A DNA stretch of 64,000 nt from Bacteroidota bacterium (GCA_018267615.1 JAFDYD010000006.1:1-64000), one strand, 5' to 3'. Positions 36,618-46,560 are shown, numbered from the stretch's first letter. Notes: generated by a model not told the origin, from the letters alone. Numbers and translations are program-made.

Positions 36618-36754
36618 TTTAGCAGAAATGCCGCAAATAACTTTAATTTTGTCATGCTGGGTTAAACTCAGCATTTTTTATGAAAGACCATTCCGTTTTT
36701 AGTGAAGGAACTGTGTTAAATGACCAAACAAACAATCACTCAATTGACCACCGA

Positions 36755-37561
36755 ATGATTCATCCGCATACTTATATACACCCTAATGCCCGATTGGCCA
36801 CGAATGTCAAGATAGATCCTTTCACCGTCATCCACCAGGATGTTGAAATTGGTGAAGGCACATGGATAGGCTCGAATGTAACGATTATGGAAGGTGCACG
36901 TGTTGGAAAGAACTGTCGCATTTTTCCGGGAGCAGTTATCGCAGCGATTCCTCAGGATCTGAAATTTCAAGGCGAATATTCCAATGTATTTATCGGCGAC
37001 AATACAACCATCCGCGAATTTGTAACTGTGAACCGCGGCACAAAGGATCGCGAGAAAACTACAATTGGAAATAATTGCCTGATACAGGCCTACTGTCATA
37101 TTGCGCATGATTGCAGCGTTGGAAATAATTGTATCATGAGTAATAACACACAGGTTGCGGGCCACGTGATCATTTCTGATTGGGCCATCCTGGGTGGTAT
37201 GTGTGCGTTGCATCAATTTGTAAAAATCGGCCAGCATTCTTTTGTGAGTGGCGGTTCACTGGTAGGAAAAGATATTCCTCCTTATATAAAAGCCGGTCGT
37301 CAGCCACTGAGTTATTGCGGTGTCAATTCTGTGGGTTTGAAAAGAAGAGGTTTCACAGTTGAGAAGATCAATCATATCCTGGATGTGTACCGGATATTAT
37401 ATAATAAGGGAATGAATACTTCGCAGGCTCTTGAATTTCTCGAGGAGGAATTTCCTGCAACGGATGAAAGAGATGAGATCGTTACTTTTATCCGCGAAAG
37501 TGGAAGAGGTATTATCAAACGCTACAGCAAATCAAGTTTGGATGAAGATTACGCTGACTGA
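36755..37561 (+). CDS. lpxA: UDP-GlcNAc acyltransferase LpxA
   Basis: A 268-residue left-handed beta-helix acyltransferase for the first step of lipid A synthesis. Hexapeptide repeats run through residues about 1-190 (IHPNARLATNVKIDPFTVIH, WIGSNVTIMEGARVGKNCRI). The catalytic histidine is in YCHIAHDCSVGNNC, and the C-terminal helical part is VGLKRRGFTVEKINHILDVY. I start at the ATG at 36755 (MIHPHTYIHP), which matches family N-termini. An in-frame ATG at 36680 adds 25 unrelated residues. Confidence 0.94.
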   Translation: MIHPHTYIHPNARLATNVKIDPFTVIHQDVEIGEGTWIGSNVTIMEGARVGKNCRIFPGAVIAAIPQDLKFQGEYSNVFIGDNTTIREFVTVNRGTKDREKTTIGNNCLIQAYCHIAHDCSVGNNCIMSNNTQVAGHVIISDWAILGGMCALHQFVKIGQHSFVSGGSLVGKDIPPYIKAGRQPLSYCGVNSVGLKRRGFTVEKINHILDVYRILYNKGMNTSQALEFLEEEFPATDERDEIVTFIRESGRGIIKRYSKSSLDEDYAD

Positions 37562-38168
37562 TGCCGGCAAGCGCTTCAACCGTGACTGGATCTTTCGTCA
37601 TCTCAGTTATGAATTTATTTCGGGACATGCATATGCTATCACCGGGCCAAACGGTTCGGGCAAATCAACACTGTTACAGGTAATCGCCGGCGCCATGGCG
37701 CCCAATGAAGGGACATTGAAATACCAAATGGCTGAAAATGCTATTTCAGTTCCCGCAGAAAATTGTTATCGCTTTCTTTCCTATTCCGCACCGTATCTTG
37801 AATTGACGGAAGAAATGACTGTCACAGAATTTCTGAAATTCCATCATGTCTTCAAACCATTTATGGCGACATTATCAATAGAAAGCATTATTGAAATGGT
37901 TCAATTGAAAGATGCTGCGCATAAGCAAATCCGTTATTATTCCTCGGGCATGAAACAGCGTGTAAAATTAGCGCAGGCAATTTTTTCCGATGTGCCAATA
38001 GTTTTGTTAGATGAACCCTGTACCAATTTTGACGAGGAAGGAATTGCATTGTATCAACGATTGATAAAGGATTATGGGCGAGGCCGCTTAATTATTGTGA
38101 GCTCTAATGACAAACAGGAATATGGGTTTTGTGAGGAAGGAATTAATATTTTGGACTTTAAGAAATAG
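37542..38168 (+). CDS. ABC transporter ATP-binding protein
   Basis: A 208-residue ATPase with Walker A GPNGSGKST (35-43), signature SSGMKQR (134-140), Walker B IVLLDEP (153-159) and a final VSSND switch. The start at 37542 overlaps the lpxA end by 20 bases, so the two are translationally coupled. The permease partner is not adjacent. The lipid A context suggests a cell-envelope export role, which is inference. Confidence 0.88.
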   Translation: MKITLTDAGKRFNRDWIFRHLSYEFISGHAYAITGPNGSGKSTLLQVIAGAMAPNEGTLKYQMAENAISVPAENCYRFLSYSAPYLELTEEMTVTEFLKFHHVFKPFMATLSIESIIEMVQLKDAAHKQIRYYSSGMKQRVKLAQAIFSDVPIVLLDEPCTNFDEEGIALYQRLIKDYGRGRLIIVSSNDKQEYGFCEEGINILDFKK

Positions 38169-38170
38169 AG

Positions 38171-38231
38171 AAGAGCGAAGGAACAGAGCGGAGAGCGAAG
38201 GGTAATGCGCTCCCGCTCTGTTTCTTCGCCC
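38171..38231. terminator. Two-way hairpin between the ABC ATPase and alanine dehydrogenase genes
   Basis: GAGCGAAGGAACAGAGCGG and CCGCTCTGTTTCTTCGCCC form a long imperfect stem in the 68-bp gap between convergent stop codons. There is no strong T-run, so its terminator role rests mainly on position. Confidence 0.5.
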
Positions 38232-38236
38232 TGATC

Positions 38237-39451
38237 TTATCGCTGGCTCGCTATCAACAAATTCAAGTCCGTGTATTTTAAATCAAAACGCTGGCTAAGA
38301 TGAAAATTTGTGAGTGCGCCTTTGAAGAGATAGATGCCGCTGCGCAGATGTATTTTGTGCCATACGAGTGTTTCAAAACCACCTTCTTCGCCGGCTTCCA
38401 ATACCAATGGCATCAGCACATTGCTGATGGCCTGCGAAGCAGTGCGCGCAAAACCCGAAGGAATATTCGGCACGCAATAATGGATCACACCATATTTTAA
38501 AAAGATCGGATGTTCGTGAGAAGTGATTTCCGAAGTTTCAAAACAGCCACCGCGGTCGATACTAACGTCGATGATCACACTACCGGCGCGCATATTGCTT
38601 ACCATCTCTTCTGTGACGACCACTGGCGTTCTGCCGGATTGTGAAGAAAGAGCGCCGACTGCCACTTCGCATGTTTTTAATTGCTTGGATAATATCCTGG
38701 GCTCTATAACGGAAGTGTATATGCGAAAACCAATATTGTTCTGCAATCTCTTCAAACGATAAACGCTGTTATCAAAAACTTTTACGGAAGCACCGAGAGC
38801 CAGCGCCGCCCTGGCGGCATATTCGCCGACAATACCTGCACCGAGAATGATTACTTTGGTGGGAGGAATTCCGGAAATACCACCGAGCAAAACACCTTTG
38901 CCATGATTCGCGGAGCTCAGGTATTGAGCTGCCAGCAGCATCACCGCACTTCCGGCAATTTCACTCATGCCGCGAACGATGGGATAGCTACCGCTATCGT
39001 CTTTTAAATTTTCGAAGGAGATTCCTGTTATTCTTTTCTCCATCATTTTTTCCAAGAGCTCGGATTTGAGTGCCGACAGATGAATCGGGGAAATAATGGT
39101 TTGGTTCATCTGCAACAAAGGAAGATCTTCTTCAATAACAGGGGCAGATTTTACCAACAAAGGCGCTTTGAAAACCTCCGCTTTATCGTAAACGATTTTT
39201 GCACCCGCTTCGCCATAGTCTCTATCGCGAAAATGAGCAGCTTCGCCTGCATTATGCTCCATGATCACTTCATGCCCGTTGCTTACCAATACACCCACGG
39301 CCTCCGGCGTCAAAGCAATACGGTTTTCCTGGAAAGCAGTTTCTTTTGGGATACCAATATGCAATTGGCTGCCCTTCGGTTTAATATCCAGCGTTTCTTC
39401 AAGTGTTTCATAACTGAAGGAAGTGCTGATAATCGGTTTTTGCTGAGACAT
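38237..39451 (-). CDS. ald: Alanine dehydrogenase
   Basis: A 404-residue NAD-dependent dehydrogenase of the AlaDH/PNT family, converting L-alanine to pyruvate and ammonia. It begins with an extra segment of about 30 residues, then IGIPKETAFQENRIALTPEA. The Rossmann motif is VIILGAGIVGEYAARAALAL (about 196-215) followed by VKVFDN. VVTEEMVSNMRAGSVIIDVS and HYCVPNIPSGFARTASQAIS are typical. The length suits the Bacteroidota form. Confidence 0.92.
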   Translation of the reverse strand: MSQQKPIISTSFSYETLEETLDIKPKGSQLHIGIPKETAFQENRIALTPEAVGVLVSNGHEVIMEHNAGEAAHFRDRDYGEAGAKIVYDKAEVFKAPLLVKSAPVIEEDLPLLQMNQTIISPIHLSALKSELLEKMMEKRITGISFENLKDDSGSYPIVRGMSEIAGSAVMLLAAQYLSSANHGKGVLLGGISGIPPTKVIILGAGIVGEYAARAALALGASVKVFDNSVYRLKRLQNNIGFRIYTSVIEPRILSKQLKTCEVAVGALSSQSGRTPVVVTEEMVSNMRAGSVIIDVSIDRGGCFETSEITSHEHPIFLKYGVIHYCVPNIPSGFARTASQAISNVLMPLVLEAGEEGGFETLVWHKIHLRSGIYLFKGALTNFHLSQRFDLKYTDLNLLIASQR

Positions 39452-39524
39452 CTTTATGGTTTATCCGGACGAGCGGGGCGGGTAAATTACAATTTTAAAT
39501 TGAATTGTCTATCTTTTGGGAATG

Positions 39525-39932
39525 CTATTCCGCATGAATTTTTCTTGTTGCCGGATCGACCAGTTCGATTGAAATATATGTCGTGTCTGGCGGAAAAATA
39601 TCCGGCGCTCTTTGTGGCCACTCTACCAGGCATATTTCTCCGGAATACAAGCAATCTTCCACACCGGCGCGCATGGCTTCTTCTTCATCTTTGAGTCGAT
39701 ACAAATCGATATGAAAAATTTTTCCTTCAGGTGAAATGTATTCGTTGATGATAGAGAAAGTCGGGCTGCCAACCGAGCTGGTAACCTGCTTCACATCGCA
39801 CAATGCATGAATAAAAGTTGTTTTGCCCGCGCCCATCTCTCCATCAAAAGCAAATACTTTTCTGTGTTTGAATTCCTGCCAGAACTCTTGTGCTACCTGA
39901 TGAATATTTTCTAGCTTAATGATTTTTTCCAT
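39525..39932 (-). CDS. tsaE: TsaE, tRNA t6A biosynthesis ATPase
   Basis: A 135-residue P-loop protein that supports t6A modification of tRNA together with TsaB, TsaC and TsaD. Walker A is GEMGAGKTT (31-39). SSVGSPTFSIINEY and IFHIDLYRLKDEEEA are family motifs, and CLVEWPQRAPDIFP is the Walker B-like end. It may be co-transcribed with the alanine dehydrogenase gene, 73 bp downstream. Confidence 0.93.
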   Translation of the reverse strand: MEKIIKLENIHQVAQEFWQEFKHRKVFAFDGEMGAGKTTFIHALCDVKQVTSSVGSPTFSIINEYISPEGKIFHIDLYRLKDEEEAMRAGVEDCLYSGEICLVEWPQRAPDIFPPDTTYISIELVDPATRKIHAE

Positions 39933-40307
39933 TTTCCAAAGGTATAAGCCTTTTTTGCGATGTTACTTCCTGATAATTTTTTTTCACCACATAGTTACAC
40001 ATCGGAGGCATAACTTATTTTCAAAATAAAACATTCATAATAACTTAAACCTTACAGGTTAGAAGTTGTTTTTATTATTCCCGGCGACAACGCCCTGATG
40101 AAATTTCTATGTGCAACTTTGTGCCTACTGTATGGTGGCAAACTTCGAATATATTTGAGCCCTCACCCCAACCCCTCTCCTAAAGGAGAGGGGCAAGGAC
40201 TGACTCGTAATAATTTTCAAAATGAGTCACTACTTGAATTTTGTAAATTTGCTGTTTAAAAAATAGAAACGAGCGGTGACGATTCAAGTCATCTGCACAA
40301 CAAATAT
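39933..40307. other. Intergenic region upstream of the copper ATPase gene
   Basis: 375 bp between divergent genes. It holds a CACCACATAGTTACACA segment (about 39983) similar to one at about 52050. A CCCCTCTCCT/AGGAGAGGGG hairpin lies at 40172-40193 and belongs to the same family as 57830-58033. TGACTC and GAGTCA arms sit at 40201-40206 and 40224-40229. A -7 box TAAATTTG at 40244-40251 lies 56 bases before the ATPase start. No gene is seen. Confidence 0.55.
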
Positions 40308-42425
40308 ATGGAGACGATAAATTGGAAAGTAGAGGGAATGACCTGTTCGAATTGCGCATTAACCATCAACAAATACCTGGAGAAAAAGGGAATGCAGCAC
40401 GTGAAAGTGAGTTTTGCCGGCGGTGATGTGAGCTTTGAAACAAAAGAAGATTCTGCCACGCAGGAATTAAAAAAAGGGATTGAAGACCTGGGATATAAAG
40501 TGGTTGATGATTCCGTAGCAAATACGAAAACCGCAAGGCCCCTGAATAAATTTCTTCGCTACCTGTTGATATGCCTGCCTTTTACACTGATTTTAATGCT
40601 GCACATGTTCAACGGATGGCTGCATTGGCATTGGCTGATGAACCCCTGGTTGCAGCTTACACTTTGTTTGCCGGTCTATATTGTCGGAATGAGTTTTTTT
40701 GGAAAGAGCGCGATAAAGAGCATTGGTAACGGAATGCCAAACATGAATGTACTTATCTCGATTGGAGCCACTGCCGCTTTTTTGTATAGTCTTGTTGGCA
40801 CTCTATTGAATCTTGGCGAAGGTTATTTATTTTATGAAACCGCTGCTGCCATCATCACACTTGTTTTTTTGGGAAACTGGCTGGAAGATATTTCTGTTCA
40901 ATCTACGCAAAGGTCTTTGAACAAACTGGCGAGGGCGCAAAAAATAATGGCCAATATGATTGCATTCGATGATCAGCACCAGGAAATAATTTTTCCGGTT
41001 GAAAATACGCAACTGCGTAATGGCGATCTTGTGCTTATCAAATCCGGTGAGCAGGTGCCAGCCGATTGCAAAATTTTATGGGGTGATGCGAGCGCCAACG
41101 AATCTATCATTACGGGTGAAAGTATTCCCGTCGCAAAAAAAGCAAAGGACGCCCTGATTGGCGGAAGTGTTTTGATTGACGGGACTGTGAAAGCGCAAGT
41201 AACAGCAACGGCAAATGATTCTGTGCTTTCCGGCATTATCAATCTTGTAAAACGTGCGCAGGGAGATAAGCCTCCTATTCAGCAATTGGCAGATAAAATC
41301 AGCGCCATATTTGTTCCCGTAGTCTTAGCAATCGCATTGGTTTGCTTCGTATCGAATTATATTTTTTTACATGATCTCACGGCGGCGATCATGCGCAGTA
41401 TCGCGGTGTTGGTTATTGCATGTCCCTGTGCCATGGGGCTCGCTACTCCGGCGGCGATTGCAGTTGGCCTTGGCCGCGCAGCGACAAACGGTATTTTGTT
41501 CCGAAATACAAAAAGCCTGGAATTATTTAAAAATATCAGGCAGGTTGTATTCGACAAAACCGGAACGCTCACCACGGGTGAATTTGCGATTGCAGATTTT
41601 TTTCATCAATCAACAATTACTCGCGAAGAATTTATGCAGATTGCTTTTTCATTGGAGAAATATTCCAATCATCCGATTGCTAAATGCATTGCAAACGCAT
41701 GGAAAACAAAAAATGATTTGCGATGGACGAAAGTCGACGAGATAAAAGGTCTTGGAATTAATGCGACCGCTTCCAATGGAGATATTTATCGCGCGGGATC
41801 TTATCGCATAGCGGAACAACTTACCAAAGAAGAATCGCACAATGTATATATCGTGAAGAACAACGAGCTATTAGGTTGGATCGATGTGAAAGATTCAGTA
41901 CGTACAGAAGCAACAGACGTCATTCGTTATCTTCAATCCAAAAAAATAAAAACCATTTTATTAAGCGGTGACCGGTTTTCCAATTGTAAAAAAATTGCCG
42001 ATGAATTGGGAATCGATGAAGTGATTGCGGAACAAACACCAGAACAAAAGTTGGAAAAAATCGCGGCGCTTACTGCACAAATGCCGACGGTAATGGTGGG
42101 TGATGGTATTAATGATGCGCCTGCATTGGCGAAAGCTACTATTGGCATTTCTATGAGCGATGCCTCGCATATTGCGATACAAACTGCAGACGTTGTATTG
42201 ATGAATAAAGGGTTGAAAAATCTTCCTGTATCATTAAATCTTGGAAGAAATGTTTTCCTGACCATTCAGCAAAATCTTTTCTGGGCATTCTTCTATAATG
42301 TGATTGCAATTCCTGTAGCGGCATTTGGATTGCTCACACCGGCAGTCGGTGCATTGGTGATGGCGTTGAGTGATGTGGTGTTGGTTATTAATTCGCTGAG
42401 ATTGTATGTGAAGAAAGTGGGATAA
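40308..42425 (+). CDS. copA: Copper-translocating P1B-type ATPase
   Basis: A 705-residue heavy-metal P-type ATPase that pumps Cu+ out of the cytoplasm. One N-terminal metal-binding domain has GMTCSNC (C13, C16). The actuator TGES is at 269-272, the membrane metal site CPC at 372-374, the phosphorylation site D416 in DKTGT, the SNHPIAK motif near 455 and VGDGINDAPAL near 600. CPC plus a single HMA domain favours copper or silver over zinc. The dyad repeat in its promoter region may be the site of a metal-responsive regulator. Confidence 0.94.
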   Translation: METINWKVEGMTCSNCALTINKYLEKKGMQHVKVSFAGGDVSFETKEDSATQELKKGIEDLGYKVVDDSVANTKTARPLNKFLRYLLICLPFTLILMLHMFNGWLHWHWLMNPWLQLTLCLPVYIVGMSFFGKSAIKSIGNGMPNMNVLISIGATAAFLYSLVGTLLNLGEGYLFYETAAAIITLVFLGNWLEDISVQSTQRSLNKLARAQKIMANMIAFDDQHQEIIFPVENTQLRNGDLVLIKSGEQVPADCKILWGDASANESIITGESIPVAKKAKDALIGGSVLIDGTVKAQVTATANDSVLSGIINLVKRAQGDKPPIQQLADKISAIFVPVVLAIALVCFVSNYIFLHDLTAAIMRSIAVLVIACPCAMGLATPAAIAVGLGRAATNGILFRNTKSLELFKNIRQVVFDKTGTLTTGEFAIADFFHQSTITREEFMQIAFSLEKYSNHPIAKCIANAWKTKNDLRWTKVDEIKGLGINATASNGDIYRAGSYRIAEQLTKEESHNVYIVKNNELLGWIDVKDSVRTEATDVIRYLQSKKIKTILLSGDRFSNCKKIADELGIDEVIAEQTPEQKLEKIAALTAQMPTVMVGDGINDAPALAKATIGISMSDASHIAIQTADVVLMNKGLKNLPVSLNLGRNVFLTIQQNLFWAFFYNVIAIPVAAFGLLTPAVGALVMALSDVVLVINSLRLYVKKVG

Positions 42426-42493
42426 GCGGCAATGCTATTTTTTTTATGCCTTTGTATAAGAAATTCAAACTTGATGAGGATCGGATGAGGAAA

Positions 42494-42590
42494 TTTTCGC
42501 GCAAAGGCGCAAAGTCACAAAGAAAGATTTTTTTGAACTTTACAGCGATATTTTCAGATAGATTTTTATTAAAACTTTGTGCGATATATT
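42494..42590. repeat. Degenerate 'GCAAAG' inverted repeat, copy 2
   Basis: A left arm GCGCAAAGGCGCAAAGTCAC and only a short matching right piece (AAAACTTTGTGCGATATATT) remain. A CCCCCTCC/GGAGGGGG hairpin follows at 42645-42664, just before the recQ ribosome-binding stretch AGGGGAGG (42666-42673). Confidence 0.6.
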
Positions 42591-42679
42591 TTCTAACAAG
42601 TGAGCGCAGGAGGAACTTTTAAAAATAAAAAACTCGCCGATTATCCCCCCTCCACCGGAGGGGGAAGGGGAGGCTTTCC

Positions 42680-44578
42680 ATGAACATTCACGATATACTA
42701 AAAAATAATTGGGGTCATCAGTCTTTTCGTCCCTTGCAGCAGGAAATTATTCAATCCGTGCTGGATGGAAAAGATGTGTTGGCATTATTACCAACCGGTG
42801 GCGGAAAATCAATTTGTTTCCAGGTTCCGGCATTGGCGAAAGATGGATTGTGTTTGGTGATCAGTCCGCTGATTGCGCTCATGAAAGACCAGGTGCAAAA
42901 CCTGCGTCGGAAAAATATCACTGCTTTTGCAATCTACGCCGGTATGAGCAGGAGGGAGGTGATCAATATATTTAAACTGGCCGCAGAAAGCAATTGCAAA
43001 TTTTTATACGTATCTCCCGAGAGACTGGAAACAAATCTTTTTAAAGAATATCTGCCCTCATTCAATATTAATCTTGTAGCAATAGATGAAGCTCATTGTA
43101 TTTCTCAATGGGGTTATGATTTTCGGCCACCTTATTTGCGTATTGCATCGTTGCGTGAAGAATTGCCAGGCGTTCCGTTTCTCGCATTGACAGCATCTGC
43201 AACCAGAGAAATTCAGAAAGACATTGCGGATAAACTTCAGTTGAAACAACACGTTGTTTTCAGCCAGTCGTTTGCCAGAAAGAATTTGTCGTTCAGTGTT
43301 TTTTCCTGCGAATCAAAAATCAATAAGATCAGGGAAGTTTTGCAAAAGGTAGCGGGAACAGCAATCATTTATTGCAAGAGCAGGAAACGCACCAAATGGA
43401 TCAGCGACTTGTTGACAATGCATGGCGTTGCATCAGATTTTTATCATGCGGGATTGAAACAGGAAGAAAGAAGTCGAAAGCAGGATGAATGGATGAAAGG
43501 AAACACGCGTGTGATTGTTTGTACCAATGCTTTTGGTATGGGGATCGATAAGCCCGATGTGCGCGTAGTGATCCACGCCGATGCGCCCGACTGTCTTGAA
43601 AATTATTACCAGGAAGCGGGGCGTGCGGGTAGAGATGAAAAAAATGCCTATGCTGTTTTATTATATAGTGAACCGGAAATCGCGGAGCTGAATGAATTGC
43701 CGGATATCCATTTTCCCTCGATAGAAAATATTCGTATTGTTTACCAAGCGGTAGTCAACTATTTACAAATTCCGCAGGGCACGGAAAATGTTTACTATGA
43801 TTTTGATATGACGGATTTTATTAAGAAGTTCAAACTGGATACTAACCTCGCCGTATATGCGCTGAAGGCATTGGAGCAGGAGGAATTGTTTAGTTTGAAT
43901 GAACAGGTATTTATCCAGTCGTCGGTTTTTTTTACAACCAATAAGGAAGGGTTGTATGATTTTGAAAAAGTGAATCCTCTATTAGAGCCTTTGATAAAAA
44001 CGTTGCTTCGTACCTATTCGGGAATTTTTGATCAGCCGGTGCATATCAACGAAAAAGTGATCGCGGGATTATTACATGTAGATTTAGATGAGTTGGTGAA
44101 TCAATTAAAAATACTTCATGGCCGGGGAGTCATCGAATATATTCCTCAAAAAGATGGACCGCAATTGTATATTTCACATGCACGCGTTAAAGCAGAAGAT
44201 CTCCGGATCAATGAGGTAAATTATAAAAAGAGAAAAGAGCAATATAAAAAAAGAGTAGGAGCTGCATTGCAATATATTTCTACCACCGATTGCAGAAGCC
44301 AATATATCGCGAAATATTTTGGTGAAGATGATGCAAAGTCTTGCGGTGTTTGTGATAATTGTTTGAAGAAAAAAAAGACGCCTCTTAGCAACGAAGAGTT
44401 CAACAATATTCATCAGCGTGTACTCAAATTAATTGAAACTTCTGAAATACCTGCCAGCAAATTATTCCAGCATCTCGAAGGAATTCAAAAAGATAAATTA
44501 AACCAGGTTATCAATTTCTTACAAGCAGAAAAAAAATTAGTGGTAGATGAGGATGGGTTTGTGAGGGTTGCCGGTTGA
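42680..44578 (+). CDS. recQ: ATP-dependent DNA helicase RecQ
   Basis: A 632-residue superfamily 2 helicase. Motif I is LLPTGGGKSICFQ (about 36-48), the DEAH-type box is AIDEAHCISQWGYDFRP, and motif VI is YYQEAGRAGRDE. The zinc-binding segment has cysteines in CRSQYIAKYFGEDDAKSCGV and CDNCL. The RQC part follows, but there is no room for a HRDC domain, as in short Bacteroidota RecQ proteins. Confidence 0.94.
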   Translation: MNIHDILKNNWGHQSFRPLQQEIIQSVLDGKDVLALLPTGGGKSICFQVPALAKDGLCLVISPLIALMKDQVQNLRRKNITAFAIYAGMSRREVINIFKLAAESNCKFLYVSPERLETNLFKEYLPSFNINLVAIDEAHCISQWGYDFRPPYLRIASLREELPGVPFLALTASATREIQKDIADKLQLKQHVVFSQSFARKNLSFSVFSCESKINKIREVLQKVAGTAIIYCKSRKRTKWISDLLTMHGVASDFYHAGLKQEERSRKQDEWMKGNTRVIVCTNAFGMGIDKPDVRVVIHADAPDCLENYYQEAGRAGRDEKNAYAVLLYSEPEIAELNELPDIHFPSIENIRIVYQAVVNYLQIPQGTENVYYDFDMTDFIKKFKLDTNLAVYALKALEQEELFSLNEQVFIQSSVFFTTNKEGLYDFEKVNPLLEPLIKTLLRTYSGIFDQPVHINEKVIAGLLHVDLDELVNQLKILHGRGVIEYIPQKDGPQLYISHARVKAEDLRINEVNYKKRKEQYKKRVGAALQYISTTDCRSQYIAKYFGEDDAKSCGVCDNCLKKKKTPLSNEEFNNIHQRVLKLIETSEIPASKLFQHLEGIQKDKLNQVINFLQAEKKLVVDEDGFVRVAG

Positions 44579-44587
44579 TTAGTCGCT

Positions 44588-44722
44588 AGTTTTTGAACCA
44601 TGATTAAAGGATTGAAGGATTACCATGAGGTTTACAAATAACAAGGCGATTGTCGACCCGTACTTTTACAATTAATGAAACTTCAGGGTAATCCTTCAAT
44701 CCTTTAATCATGGTTCAAAAAC
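44588..44722. repeat. 'GAACCATGATT' hairpin, copy 3
   Basis: AGTTTTTGAACCATGATTAA continues GGATTGAAGGATTACCATGA, and the right arm ends CCTTTAATCATGGTTCAAAA plus ACT. It fills the gap between the convergent recQ and O-methyltransferase genes. The centre differs from copies 1 and 2. Confidence 0.9.
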
Positions 44723-44740
44723 TGTTCAAACCTCAAGCAC

Positions 44741-45409
44741 TCATTTCACCACAGCAAGCGCCATCCCATCATATTCCTTCACGCCGACAGTTTGAATAAT
44801 AGTTGCTGTAATATTTTTGTTCGCTGCGAGTGATTTATTAAATCGTTGGGCGCCTTTTACCATTTCGTCTGTGTGGTTTGGATCGATCACTTTGCCATCG
44901 CGGATTACATTATCTGCAACGATCAATGTACCGGGGCGGGACATACGAAGTGCATATTGAAAATATTCTGTGTATGGAGGTTTGTCGGCATCTATAAAAA
45001 TCATATCGAATGGGCCGGCTTTTTCACTTTCCAGGCTTGCTAAAATATCCATGGCTTTTCCGATTCGGATTTCGACTTGTTCACTTAAGCCAGCTCCTTC
45101 AATATTTTTTTTTGCAACGGCCGCGTGTTTCGGATCGATTTCAAGTGTGATCAATTTACCGTCTTTTGGCAACGCTCTTGCGAGCCAGATTGTGCTGTAC
45201 CCCGCAAGTGTTCCTACCTCAAGGATTTTTTTTGCATTGCAAAGTAGCGCCAGGATGTGCAAAAATTTTCCCTGGTTGGGTGAAATGCTAATTTGAGGCA
45301 TACCTGCTTCTTCGAGCGATTGTTTCGCCGAAAGCAATGCATTGTCTTCCGGAACGAGTAAGTTGTCGATATAGTGATCTACTGCTTCAAACATTTCGTT
45401 GTTGAGCAT
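44741..45409 (-). CDS. Class I SAM-dependent O-methyltransferase
   Basis: A 222-residue enzyme of the caffeoyl-CoA/catechol O-methyltransferase family. KKILEVGTLAGYSTIWLARA is motif I, LITLEIDPKHAAVAKKNIEG follows, and MIFIDADKPPYTEYFQYA holds metal-binding aspartates with a further metal residue in IVADNVIRDGKV. The substrate is not known for the bacterial group. Confidence 0.9.
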   Translation of the reverse strand: MLNNEMFEAVDHYIDNLLVPEDNALLSAKQSLEEAGMPQISISPNQGKFLHILALLCNAKKILEVGTLAGYSTIWLARALPKDGKLITLEIDPKHAAVAKKNIEGAGLSEQVEIRIGKAMDILASLESEKAGPFDMIFIDADKPPYTEYFQYALRMSRPGTLIVADNVIRDGKVIDPNHTDEMVKGAQRFNKSLAANKNITATIIQTVGVKEYDGMALAVVK

Positions 45410-45474
45410 AACAAATAATTTTATGCCCCAAGTTATGCATTTTGAAATTTATTTTTGAGATTTAGAATTGATAC

Positions 45475-45537
45475 TTCTTTGCGTCATTGCGTCTTTGCGA
45501 GAAATATTTTCACGCAAAGGCGCAATGACGCAAAGGA
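45475..45537. repeat. 'GCAAAG' inverted repeat, copy 3
   Basis: CTTTGCGTCATTGCGTCTTT and its partner CAAAGGCGCAATGACGCAAAG form a compact stem around a GAGAAATATTTTCA centre, between the O-methyltransferase start and the LytTR gene end. Confidence 0.85.
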
Positions 45538-45546
45538 TGAAATGCA

Positions 45547-46365
45547 TTAGTCTCCTTGCTGGAACCATGATTTAAATGCAACTGCTTTTGTGCGACTTAC
45601 CTGGACATTTGGCGGAAATTGTGGCGATGGTGATACTAGCACATTTAGTTTATTATGTTCACCTCTTTCATAACCGCTCACCATATTGCGATGAAGTATG
45701 TATTGCCGGTTCATCCTGAAAAAAAACTCGCCAGGCAAAAGTTTCTCCACTTTATCGAGCGATTGATCCAGCAAATATTTTTTTGCATCAGTTGTAATTA
45801 ATACCGCATATTCTCCTTCAACATAAATACCGGCGATGCCGGCAAATGGGATTTGCAGGTTTTGTTTTCCATGTTTGACGGTGAAACCATCCTGACGCAA
45901 TTTCTTTTCTTCCCGTCTCAGTTTTTCAAGTTCGTTCATAACGATATAGTAATGCCAGGCGATATAGATGCCGTTAATAACAAAAAACCAAATCAGGAAA
46001 ATGAATATATCCAACGTGTAAAAACTCGACGGAACCGGAGTGTCTTTTACAATCCAGTTGAGAATTTCTGTCGAAACAATAATGAAAGCAAGAGCGCCAA
46101 CGCATGTTAACAGGATTTGAATAAAAATTCTTTTGAGGGGTTTTGGTGCATAAGGTATTTTTCTATCCAGCCGAATTATGATGGAACGGATAATCCACCA
46201 TGCTATATATCCTTCCAGCGTATCAATTGCAAAAGTTAGAGCTGTATGCCAGTTAAGAGAAATATTTGAATAAGTGAGATAATAATTCAATGCATTGATG
46301 CATGGAATTAGAATCAGGAAAATTGGGATATCATTATATTTTGCCGGTGATTTTTTGATTGTCAT
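45547..46365 (-). CDS. Membrane-bound LytTR-family regulator
   Basis: A 272-residue protein with four hydrophobic segments in residues about 10-150 (for example IPIFLILIPCINALNYYLTY and FIQILLTCVGALAFIIVSTE). A LytTR DNA-binding domain follows (about 165-270), with IPFAGIAGIYVEGEYAVLIT and FFRMNRQYILHRNMVSGYER. Membrane-tethered LytTR regulators have no receiver domain and probably sense through the membrane part. No kinase partner is adjacent. Confidence 0.88.
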   Translation of the reverse strand: MTIKKSPAKYNDIPIFLILIPCINALNYYLTYSNISLNWHTALTFAIDTLEGYIAWWIIRSIIIRLDRKIPYAPKPLKRIFIQILLTCVGALAFIIVSTEILNWIVKDTPVPSSFYTLDIFIFLIWFFVINGIYIAWHYYIVMNELEKLRREEKKLRQDGFTVKHGKQNLQIPFAGIAGIYVEGEYAVLITTDAKKYLLDQSLDKVEKLLPGEFFFRMNRQYILHRNMVSGYERGEHNKLNVLVSPSPQFPPNVQVSRTKAVAFKSWFQQGD

Positions 46366-46401
46366 TAAATCTGCTTTTGATCAAGGATTTCGTGATTTGA
46401 A

Positions 46402-46560
46402 CTTCGTCATTTCGAATCCGCCCATCGTGATTCGCTGAATCATGAGTTGATGGCGGGGTGAGAAATCCCCAGCTAACTAGTTTGTAAATTCCTATAAATA
46501 GCTGGGGATTTCTCACTGCGTCTCTTCGCTGCGCTACGAGACTTCGTTTGAAATGATGCA
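46402..46560. repeat. 'GAAATCCCCAGC' repeat element, copy 2
   Basis: CGTCATTTCGAATCCGCC at one end and CGAGACTTCGTTTGAAATGA at the other bracket an inner palindrome GAGAAATCCCCAGC / GCTGGGGATTTCTC. The element lies between the LytTR start and the VOC gene end. Related copies are at 50444 and about 31992. Confidence 0.85.

Noticed and set aside
35169..36674. Several long open frames antisense to lpxC/fabZ.
   Set aside because: They mirror the codon pattern of a well-conserved essential gene and encode no recognisable protein.
36680..36754. The 25-residue N-terminal extension of lpxA.
   Set aside because: LpxA proteins start close to the first hexapeptide repeat. The extension is polar and unlike the family, so 36755 is preferred.
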